Notes under the pieces: model-generated
Databases searched by the model: none
Told to the model about the DNA's origin: nothing
Seen by the model: the letters and a program-made list of their open reading frames with translations, nothing else
Position numbers and translations under genes: made by a program
Part shown: piece by piece, positions 57,272 through 64,000 of the stretch
Position numbering within the stretch: the first letter of the stretch is position 1
Layout of the letters: the number at the start of each line of letters is the position of its first letter
DNA from: Pirellulaceae bacterium
GTDB taxonomy: Bacteria; Planctomycetota; Planctomycetia; Pirellulales; Pirellulaceae
Assembly: GCA_029243025.1 (NCBI GenBank)
Contig: JAQWSU010000022.1
Location: 186,001 to 250,000 of the forward strand
Direction of reading: 5' to 3'
Length of the DNA: 64,000 bases

Positions 57272-57700
57272 ATGGCTGACGAAGAGCAGCTCTACCGATT
57301 TTTCGTCGTTGATGTGCACGAAAACGCCTTGGTGGCACAGATCGTTGATTCACATCTGCAAGGTGAAACGTCCGCTGAACTACTCAAACTGGAGTTATTG
57401 AAGATTATTGATGACTCGTCGCCCGACGTCCTCGTGCTTGATTTTTGTAATGTAAAGATCGTCGGCACTTGGGTGATTTCGTGTTTTTTGTACGTGAACA
57501 GCCGGATGGCTAGCCGAGGCAGTAAGTTGAAGCTGGCAGGGATGAGCGAAACGCTGAGGTCGATTTTCAAAACGTTACGTTTGGACGATACGGTCTTTCA
57601 GATTTTTGACACGGTTGACGAGGCGTTGGCGAGCCCCAGCGGGCCGATCACCTACGAAGATGTTTGTGATCGTTCGACGCCGTTTGATCCGGAAAGCTAA
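57272..57700 (+). CDS. STAS-domain protein (anti-sigma-factor-antagonist-like)
   Basis: 142 residues; AGGGGAA precedes the ATG. A single STAS domain is visible: IIDDSSPDVLVLDFCNVKIVG followed by helix and LKLAGMSETLRSIFKTLRLDD and FDTVDEALAS. In SpoIIAA-type proteins a serine in a DSSG loop is phosphorylated; here that loop reads VGTW, so the aspartate and serine are missing and only a threonine remains. The protein may therefore act by simple binding rather than classic phosphorylation switching. No partner kinase is adjacent. Confidence 0.82.
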   Translation: MADEEQLYRFFVVDVHENALVAQIVDSHLQGETSAELLKLELLKIIDDSSPDVLVLDFCNVKIVGTWVISCFLYVNSRMASRGSKLKLAGMSETLRSIFKTLRLDDTVFQIFDTVDEALASPSGPITYEDVCDRSTPFDPES

Positions 57701-57775
57701 CGCGGTCCCACGAAATTGTGGCCGCGTTGCTGCCACAATCGGGATCGTTTTGACAAATTCTCGCCGCTCTGTTGA

Positions 57776-58972
57776 CTAGCTCTGTCGACGTCGTATCAAC
57801 AGGAGTCCACCGAACAGTAGCAGCGACAGCGAAGACGGTTCAGGCACGGTCGCCACGGCCAGACGCGGACCGGCTTCGAATCCGGCACCTTGGAAAGCGG
57901 TTACGAAATCGCTGGAAGTGAAATCTCGATCGCCGTTCCAATCGCCCGTTTCCCAACCTGAATTCTCGGGGGTTGCATCTTCGTATTCGCCGGCCGTGAA
58001 AACTTTGACAAAGTCGCTACTATCAAAAACGCCGTTCAGATCGGAATCGCCATAGTAGCTATTGTTCAAATCTTCGATCCAGACGCGGCGGTCTTCTTCG
58101 TTGACAAGATTGTCATTGTCGAGATCGAAGTCAGGGCTGTTTGTACCGGCGCGAACCGCGTCCGAAAGCAGATCCATGTCCTCTGCATCGAGAACTGTAT
58201 TCAGATTGAAATCACCCGGCAGGGTTTCAACTGTGTTATTCATGGTGAGCAGGATTTCTGCGTCGCTCAAAGCCCGGCTGTAGATTTGAAAGTCGTCTAG
58301 GCGGCCTCCCCAGGTTTCCGTACCTTGACGACCCATGAAGATGGCATCGTGAAAGTCCAGCGTTCCGTCGTATGCGACGACCGGACCCTCGCCTGCTTCA
58401 CCATTGATGATGACTTCAAAGTCATCGCCATCACCGCGGTAGGCAAAATGGGTCCACTCTTCATCGTCCATAAAGTAGATTCCCTTTTCCTGATTGATAT
58501 TAGTACCGTCTTCCTGAATGACACGCCCCCAAACCGTCGCGTCGGACTTTTGCACCCAGCCACCGATTACTTTTCCACCGGTGGAAGGAAACGCGGGGTC
58601 AAACTGAACTTGGAACATGCCGTCGTTGGCACCGCCATCTCCACAGCAGAGATCCAGATCACGATAAGCCCAGAAGGTGATTGTGAAGTTGTCGCCGGGC
58701 AGTCCGTCTTCCGGCAATTCAGCCGACAAAAATCCATTCGTCGAACCAGGAAACTCCATCACGCCACCGCGTTCCTCGTCCATCATCCATGCCACCCCAC
58801 CCAGGTCATCGAGTTCGGCGTCGCGACCATTGTCGGAAATATCTAGCAGAAAATCGTCTTCTGTGTTGAATGGGTAGTGTTGCTCAAGATCAGCTATTTG
58901 GCCGGTCACCATGCCCGCGGGTGCCAGAAGGAAAAAGGAAAACAAGACACTAATTCGGAAAGGTGCGGTCAT
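57776..58972 (-). CDS. Exported LamG/dockerin-like protein with PEP-CTERM tail
   Basis: 398 residues from ATG 58972 with signal RISVLFSFFLLAPAGMVTG. Residues about 25-240 are a concanavalin/LamG-like domain (HYPFNTEDD, FTITFWAYRD, GRLDDFQIYSRALSDAEI). Then come dockerin-like calcium motifs (DFNLNTVLDAEDMD, DLDNDNLVNEEDRR, DSDLNGVFDSSDFV, DWNGDRDFTSSDFV), the last pair closely like those of the gene at 16922. It ends VPEPSSLSLLLFGGLLLIRR, a PEP-CTERM sorting signal recognised by exosortase. Likely an extracellular adhesive or glycan-binding protein. Confidence 0.9.
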   Translation of the reverse strand: MTAPFRISVLFSFFLLAPAGMVTGQIADLEQHYPFNTEDDFLLDISDNGRDAELDDLGGVAWMMDEERGGVMEFPGSTNGFLSAELPEDGLPGDNFTITFWAYRDLDLCCGDGGANDGMFQVQFDPAFPSTGGKVIGGWVQKSDATVWGRVIQEDGTNINQEKGIYFMDDEEWTHFAYRGDGDDFEVIINGEAGEGPVVAYDGTLDFHDAIFMGRQGTETWGGRLDDFQIYSRALSDAEILLTMNNTVETLPGDFNLNTVLDAEDMDLLSDAVRAGTNSPDFDLDNDNLVNEEDRRVWIEDLNNSYYGDSDLNGVFDSSDFVKVFTAGEYEDATPENSGWETGDWNGDRDFTSSDFVTAFQGAGFEAGPRLAVATVPEPSSLSLLLFGGLLLIRRRQS

Positions 58973-59132
58973 GATCTTCTCACAATTTTCAGAAACCACT
59001 TGTGTTTGAAAAAACATTTTGAAGTGCGGCGCCATCGTAATGGGTTGAAGCTCGCATTACCAAGAAAATGCTTTGATTTGGAGAGGATTCTGTAGAAAGC
59101 GAGTACGTGCCAACGACTTCGGCGATAGCCAC

Positions 59133-60149
59133 TCAGCTGGCAAAGCGGCGATGTCGGATTTGGTCGAGCGTGACTGCCGCAATAATGATCACACCGATCA
59201 AAATGTCAGTCGTCAAATTGCGAAGTTCGAGTTGGGTACAGCCACTGTAGATGACGCCCATAATCAAAGCGCCAACGATCGTACCGAGTACGGAGCCTTG
59301 TCCGCCGTTGAGGCTGCCACCTCCAATCACCACCGCAGCGATGATTCGTAATTCCATACCGAGTCCGGTGGTTGGATTGGCGCTATTTAATTTGGCGAAT
59401 TGGTACAGACCTGCGGTGCCAACGAATAGGCCGGCCAGGCTGTAAATGGAGATTTTCACCAGTGGTACGTTAATGCCGCAGAGTCGTGCCGTGGCTTCAT
59501 TGGATCCCAGGGCAAATACATATCGGCCAAAGACCGTGAATCGTAAGACGAGTGCAACGATGAGAGCAAGAAACAACGCAAGCCACACGCCTGTTGACAA
59601 CCCGAGCCAAAGGGAGGCTACGTTGAGGCTTACCAAGTTGCCGAGCCAATTTGGCACCGAGTCCAGTGGCGGACGCACGGTCGTTTCATCGGCCATGTAC
59701 TTGGCCAATCCCAAAAAGATCGTCATCGTTCCTAGTGTCACAATGAACGGTACAATTTTTAGCACGCTGATCAATACGCCGTTCAACAGACCGCACAGAC
59801 AGCCCACCAGCAGGCACAATCCTACGGCGAGGTAGGCGGAATACCCATTGTCCAAGGCCCAGGCCAGTACGGTGGCGGAAAGGATTAGTCCGGTGCCGGC
59901 AGATAAATCGATGCCGCCCGAAACGATGATCAAAGTCATTCCCAGGGCAGCGACCGCGATCACTGCAGTCTGTGCGAGAATGACTTGAAAGTTTCGCGGC
60001 GTCAGAAAGGTGCCGCCTCCGTTCTGGAGACTGTCCGCAATTCCGAATACGCCCACCACTGCGACCAAAGCCAGCAGCGGACCGAGAACCTGAATCAGTT
60101 TTACATAGGCTGGTGGTTGTGGCAGGGATTTGGGTGGAGTTGAATTCAT
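59133..60149 (-). CDS. Ribose-type ABC transporter permease (RbsC-like)
   Basis: 338 residues with about ten membrane helices. Family motifs include [19 protein letters not shown] and the EAA-like region [28 protein letters not shown]. It forms the membrane channel for a sugar with the ATPase encoded 15 bp upstream. Third gene of the operon. Confidence 0.94.
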   Translation of the reverse strand: MNSTPPKSLPQPPAYVKLIQVLGPLLALVAVVGVFGIADSLQNGGGTFLTPRNFQVILAQTAVIAVAALGMTLIIVSGGIDLSAGTGLILSATVLAWALDNGYSAYLAVGLCLLVGCLCGLLNGVLISVLKIVPFIVTLGTMTIFLGLAKYMADETTVRPPLDSVPNWLGNLVSLNVASLWLGLSTGVWLALFLALIVALVLRFTVFGRYVFALGSNEATARLCGINVPLVKISIYSLAGLFVGTAGLYQFAKLNSANPTTGLGMELRIIAAVVIGGGSLNGGQGSVLGTIVGALIMGVIYSGCTQLELRNLTTDILIGVIIIAAVTLDQIRHRRFAS

Positions 60150-60164
60150 GCTTGATCTTCCTCT

Positions 60165-61658
60165 TTAACTGACAGCAACTGCCAATGCCGATTCTTCGGT
60201 CCAGTCTTCTGCGGCGCGAATTTCTTTGATCTCGCCCCGTGACATCACGGCGATGCGATCACAAACGGCCAACAGTTCCGGCAGGTACGAGCTAACGAAG
60301 ATGACTGCTTTTCCTGTTGCCGCCTGTTCGCCAATCAAACGATAGATCTGAGATTTCGTTCCTACATCAATTCCTCGGGTGGGCTCGTCTAATAACAGAA
60401 TGTCGGCATCTTGATGTAGGACTCGGGCAATCGCGACCTTCTGTTGATTGCCGCCTGACAAGGACTGAACCTCTTGCTCGGGCGAGAATGCTTTGATTTC
60501 TAGTCGTTTCATCCATTCGTGCACCGCATCGCGACGTGCTGAGAGGTTCACCCAGCCTACTGTCGTATAAGGGGCAAGGCGGCTTAGTGAAATATTGTCG
60601 GCGATACTGCGAACTTGCGCCAGTCCTTCGGTCTTGCGATCTTCGGAGACATATCCCATGCCCGCACGAATTCTTCCTGCTGGAGAATGCTTGGGCTGTT
60701 GACCTGCGATCTGGACGTCTCCATGACGAATCGGATCCAAGGCAAATAGCGTTCGCAGCAATTCACTTCTTCCGGCTCCGACTAGCCCTGCGATTCCCAA
60801 GATTTCACCACGACACAAATCGAACGAAATGTTTCTGGGGAGTTTTTCGCCGGCTAATTTTCGCAAGGACAACAGCACATCTCCCGATTGATGTTCCACC
60901 GCGGGAAACAATTCATCAACACTGCGACCAACCATCAGCGAGACTAGCTGCAATTCTGTCACGCCGGCAAGCTGCCCATTTCCGGCCACTTGGCCATCTC
61001 GAAGCACCGTGTAGTCATCACCCACTTCGCGGACTTCTTCCAGAAAGTGGCTGATGTAGACGATTGCGTGACCGGCTGTCTTCAGTCGTTTAATGACTTC
61101 GAACAAGCGACGTACATCTTGTTGTGTCAGCGAGCTGGTGGGTTCATCGAATACGATCACGCGGGCGTTGAGGACCAGGGCCCGCGCCACTTCGACCAGT
61201 TGTTGCATGCCGACCGACAGCTCTCGCACAGGTGTGTTGAGGTTCAGGTTCTCGTGGCCAAGCGTCTGCAAGGCAGATCGCACTCGCTGATACTGCTGCT
61301 TTCGATTCAGGAGGCCCCCCCGGTGAATCTCGCAGCCGAGCATAATATTATCGGCGACCGAAAGATCGGGTGCTAAATTCAGCTCTTGGTAAATCATCGC
61401 CACGCCGGCCCGCCGCGCGGCTTGAGGGCCGGTGGGCTGATAGGGCTCTTGATTCAGTTTCATCTCACCTGAATCGGGTTGATGTGCACCGCTGAGAATT
61501 TTCATCAGCGTGCTTTTACCGGCGCCGTTTTCGCCGATCAGTGCCAACACGCGTCCTGCTCGAGCTGTGAAACTCACATCGCGCAAGGCACGAGTAGCTC
61601 CAAAGCTTTTGCTGATGGAGCGCATCTGCAGCAGGGGGTGATCGCTCGCTTCTGTCAC
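60165..61658 (-). CDS. Ribose-type ABC transporter ATPase with two nucleotide-binding domains (RbsA-like)
   Basis: 497 residues from GTG 61658, with AAAGGG upstream; the open frame continues upstream without family sequence and the GTG start gives the usual length. First domain: Walker A GENGAGKSTLMKILSG, signature LSVGMQQLVEVARAL, Walker B VIVFDEPTSSL. Second domain: degenerate Walker A GLVGAGRSELLRTLF, signature LSGGNQQKVAIARVL, Walker B ILLLDEPTRGID. This asymmetry is typical of the sugar importer family. Encoded between binding protein and permease. Confidence 0.94.
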   Translation of the reverse strand: MTEASDHPLLQMRSISKSFGATRALRDVSFTARAGRVLALIGENGAGKSTLMKILSGAHQPDSGEMKLNQEPYQPTGPQAARRAGVAMIYQELNLAPDLSVADNIMLGCEIHRGGLLNRKQQYQRVRSALQTLGHENLNLNTPVRELSVGMQQLVEVARALVLNARVIVFDEPTSSLTQQDVRRLFEVIKRLKTAGHAIVYISHFLEEVREVGDDYTVLRDGQVAGNGQLAGVTELQLVSLMVGRSVDELFPAVEHQSGDVLLSLRKLAGEKLPRNISFDLCRGEILGIAGLVGAGRSELLRTLFALDPIRHGDVQIAGQQPKHSPAGRIRAGMGYVSEDRKTEGLAQVRSIADNISLSRLAPYTTVGWVNLSARRDAVHEWMKRLEIKAFSPEQEVQSLSGGNQQKVAIARVLHQDADILLLDEPTRGIDVGTKSQIYRLIGEQAATGKAVIFVSSYLPELLAVCDRIAVMSRGEIKEIRAAEDWTEESALAVAVS

Positions 61659-61683
61659 GAAATCCCTTTGACGTATTTCGTGC

Positions 61684-62691
61684 CTATTTGGCGACCTTGA
61701 GCAGCTCTGCCATACGGTGAGCCGCTTTTGCACCACCTTGAAAATTGTCGGTGGCCACGTAACTGATCTGCGCGTCGTTGGGGACCAGATTACTATCGAA
61801 AACAACCGTGGGAATGCCAGAGGAATTCGCTTCCTTGACGACTTCCAACAGAGCCTGTGAATCCAACGGAGCAAGGCAGATGCCGTCGACCTTTTTGGTG
61901 ACGAAATCTCGCATCACATCGATTTGACCATCCGCGTCATCCTCACGAATGGGACCTTTCCAAAGAATTCGCACGTTTTTTAATTCTTGAGCGGCTTGAT
62001 GAGCCCCGGCGTGGACCGACTTCCAGAATTCGTGGGAGGTTCCTTTGGGGATCACTGCGATGCTGTATTTTACCTCTGTCGGCTCCAAGTCCGCCCCTGA
62101 AAATTGCTCGGGTGTCAGCAACGCAGCCATTTTTGCTTCTTTCATGTTTTCCGGTGTTGCCACGACTTCGCCGGTCGGGACTCGCTTTTCCACCTGCTTG
62201 CCCTCCAGGTGATCGTAGATGGTTTTCACGGCAAGGTAGCCCATTTTGACGGGATCCTGGAGCACAATCCCTTCCATTTTGTTTTCACTGAGGGCTTTTA
62301 CCATCCGTTCATTGGGGTCGAAACCGATTAATTGAACTTGGTCTAACAGGTTGTTCTCTTCCAAGGCGGTGAACATACCGTCTGCACTCGACTCATTGAC
62401 CGCAAACACGCCGCTGATTTGCGGTCCGAATTTGAGGATCAGCTGTTGAGACTTTTCCAGCGATGACGAGGCGCTGATGCCCGCGTATTCATCCGAAATG
62501 ATGGCGATTTCTGGGTAATCGCTCTTCATCGTCTCCATGAAGCCTTGCTCACGTTGTTCGGTACTTTCACTGCCTGGACTGTAGCGTAAGAGAATCACAC
62601 CTTTTTCCTGGCCGTTCGCCGAAGATCCGTCGTTCTTGCCGCAGCCTGCCAGCGTTAATGCCACCAAGGTAAGCAGAGCATATTTTCCCAT
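61684..62691 (-). CDS. Sugar-binding lipoprotein of the ABC importer, apparently circularly permuted
   Basis: 335 residues. Lipobox ALTLAGC (Cys17). Residues about 30-195 read GVILLRYSPGSESTEQREQG, then FAVNESSADGMFTALEEN, LIGFDPNERMVKAL, VLQDPVKMGYLAVKT and ATPENM, which in RbsB-like proteins is the C-terminal half. Residues about 207-335 read KYSIAVIPKGTSHEFWKSVH, GICLAPLDSQAL, GIPTVVFDSN and YVATDNFQGGAKAAHRMAEL, normally the N-terminal half. A linker (TPEQFSGADLEPTEV) joins them. Total length is that of a complete binding protein, and the operon order (binding protein, ATPase, permease) is normal. I infer a circular permutation; an assembly or annotation error is the alternative. Confidence 0.85.
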   Translation of the reverse strand: MGKYALLTLVALTLAGCGKNDGSSANGQEKGVILLRYSPGSESTEQREQGFMETMKSDYPEIAIISDEYAGISASSSLEKSQQLILKFGPQISGVFAVNESSADGMFTALEENNLLDQVQLIGFDPNERMVKALSENKMEGIVLQDPVKMGYLAVKTIYDHLEGKQVEKRVPTGEVVATPENMKEAKMAALLTPEQFSGADLEPTEVKYSIAVIPKGTSHEFWKSVHAGAHQAAQELKNVRILWKGPIREDDADGQIDVMRDFVTKKVDGICLAPLDSQALLEVVKEANSSGIPTVVFDSNLVPNDAQISYVATDNFQGGAKAAHRMAELLKVAK

Positions 62692-62864
62692 CGAATGTTT
62701 CCTCTACACGTGAGAATAAATTTACGAGCGGCCTAGTATAGCGTGGAATAGGTGTGGATACACGGCGCCTCGAAATGGTCAGAAAATTAGGTGGTTTTTT
62801 GAGGTCGGTTTGATCCGATCACGCCTACTTACTTCATCGGGGCCGTATTTCGTACACTCCAGAA

Positions 62865-64000
62865 ATGATGAATCAACGATCAGGAAGAAATCTTGGAACG
62901 CTCTCTCTTCTGCTGTCCCTTTTCTTGGGAGGCTTATCAGCGATTGCTCAACCGCCTGGAGTTGCGACGCGCGCGGCTTTGCCGACGCCAGCGGTGTTGC
63001 AACAGCGAACCAAGGAGGTGGCAAGCAAGGAGAATCTCAGCGAGGCTCAACGAACTGAGATTGTAAATGTCTACAACCAGGCGCTCAGTGATCTGGATGC
63101 TCAAAAGTCACTAATGGCCAAACGAGACCAATTTTCCGAATTGCTCAGCCAGATCACTCAGGAGCAAAAGAAGGCAGAGAAACAGCTTGGCGATCTCAAA
63201 AAGGGGCCCGACATCGAGACCTCGGGAAAACCTTTGAATGACTTGATGTTGGAGGTTCAGAAGAAAACCCTCGAGTCACAGCAGGCGGGTAAGGATCTCG
63301 ACCGGATTGATGATGAGCCGGAACGCCGCGCGGATCGTCGTTTGGAGATCCCCCGGCTCCAAGTCTCGCTGGCCAGCAAGATCAGTGATTTGGACAGTAA
63401 GGCCCGGGATAAATTGCCCGGTGACTCAGCCGATTTGGTAGCTGCGAAGCGTGTATTGAGTGACATTAAGCGAGCGAATGCAAATTTGCAATTGGACGCG
63501 CTCAAGAACGAAGCTGCCTACTACGATGCATCGAACGACCTGTTGCCTATCCAAATTGAAGTTGCGAAGCAACGTGTCGCGTTGACTGAACAGGAACTGA
63601 AAATCTGGCAAAAAGCCGCTGCATGGAAACAGAATAGCGATGTGGGCCAAGAACGTGCGGAAGCGTTGCAGATGGTCGAAAATGTTCCCGATCAACTGAA
63701 ATCCTTGGCGAAAGAAAACGTTGATTTTGTGAAGGAATGGAAGAAGCTGGTCGACGAAATTACCAGCACCAATCAGAGCATTGACAAGGTCGACCATCAG
63801 CGTATCGAGTGGGATGGGAAATTTGATAATTCACGAGCCATGATTGCTGCTCAAGGCGGGGTGACGGCAACGGTTGGTGAGATCTTGAGAAACCAAAGTC
63901 GAGATCTCCCCGATTTCAGACAGCTCAAGATTGATCGCAGACAAACCGATCAGCAGATCACTGGGTTACGAGATCAGCAGTTCCAGCTCAACGAACGGCT
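62865..64000 (+). CDS. Large exported coiled-coil protein, probably MscS/MscK-type channel (partial, runs off right edge)
   Basis: From ATG 62865 (or 62868) the frame is open to the window edge, 378 codons without stop. Signal peptide GTLSLLLSLFLGGLSAIAQ, then long charged helices (QRTEIVNVYNQALSDLDAQK, LLSQITQEQKKAEKQLGDLK, RLQVSLASKISDLDSKARD in similar style) like the periplasmic part of MscK-type channels and of the gene at 45509. The channel domain would lie beyond the window. Divergent from the sugar importer. Confidence 0.65.
   Translation, partial: MMNQRSGRNLGTLSLLLSLFLGGLSAIAQPPGVATRAALPTPAVLQQRTKEVASKENLSEAQRTEIVNVYNQALSDLDAQKSLMAKRDQFSELLSQITQEQKKAEKQLGDLKKGPDIETSGKPLNDLMLEVQKKTLESQQAGKDLDRIDDEPERRADRRLEIPRLQVSLASKISDLDSKARDKLPGDSADLVAAKRVLSDIKRANANLQLDALKNEAAYYDASNDLLPIQIEVAKQRVALTEQELKIWQKAAAWKQNSDVGQERAEALQMVENVPDQLKSLAKENVDFVKEWKKLVDEITSTNQSIDKVDHQRIEWDGKFDNSRAMIAAQGGVTATVGEILRNQSRDLPDFRQLKIDRRQTDQQITGLRDQQFQLNER

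Noticed and set aside
1-64000. CRISPR arrays, insertion sequences, tRNA or rRNA genes
   Set aside because: No regularly spaced repeats, transposase-like frames or recognisable RNA genes were found. The short tandem repeats are back-to-back and not CRISPR-like.

Overview
The window looks like chromosomal DNA of a planctomycete, most likely from the Pirellulales/Rhodopirellula-like group. The evidence is the gene content: two formylglycine sulfatases, a DUF1080 protein, ThuA-like and SMP-30/LRE proteins, a giant PVC-type membrane dehydrogenase/c-type cytochrome with a GDSL domain, FG-GAP/UnbV proteins, DUF3500, planctomycete dockerin-like repeats, an N-terminal LESKRLLAG surface motif, a PEP-CTERM tail, and an ECF sigma factor of the type common in these bacteria. 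Genes are loosely packed on both strands, most products carry export signals, and there are no rRNA or tRNA genes, phage, insertion sequences or CRISPR arrays.

Layout. 1-5319: a divergent pair of related FG-GAP/UnbV-type exported proteins, the left one cut by the window edge. 5.9-12.7 kb: M32 carboxypeptidase, DcaP-like porin, DUF1080 protein, a thioredoxin/CAP-like protein and a beta-propeller protein. 12.7-19.6 kb (minus strand): RecQ-like helicase, S9 peptidase, a dockerin/repeat surface protein and an ECF sigma factor. 20-27 kb: Kef-type antiporter, ABC exporter, an HGSNAT-like membrane protein, a J-domain membrane protein and a PQQ-type beta-propeller. 27-39.7 kb: secreted catabolic genes (esterase, sulfatases, LRE lactonase, the 1266-residue cytochrome fusion, ThuA). 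40-44 kb: intradiol-dioxygenase-like protein, epoxide-hydrolase-like protein, a second UGA-interrupted gene and DUF3500. 44-51 kb: a minus-strand run of SYLF protein, lipase, MscS channel and CorA, consistent with envelope or osmotic homeostasis. 51-59 kb: PhnW-like transaminase, cyclase, hydrolase, phosphoesterase, STAS protein and a LamG/PEP-CTERM protein. 59-62.7 kb: a complete ribose-type ABC importer operon (binding protein, ATPase, permease). The right edge cuts a second large MscS/MscK-like gene.

Two observations stand out. First, two exported genes (976-5319 and 42049-43026) are each interrupted by one in-frame TGA. Reading frame and domain structure continue past it, and each TGA is followed at a suitable distance by a hairpin with a G at or near the start of its apical loop. 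Both are candidate selenocysteine-encoding genes in families that I could not link to known selenoproteins from memory. Second, the sugar-binding protein of the ABC importer (61684-62691) appears circularly permuted: the half that normally forms the C-terminus comes first, directly after the lipoprotein signal, and the usual N-terminal half follows. Both rest on reading the sequence and on remembered family patterns; no database or folding program was run.
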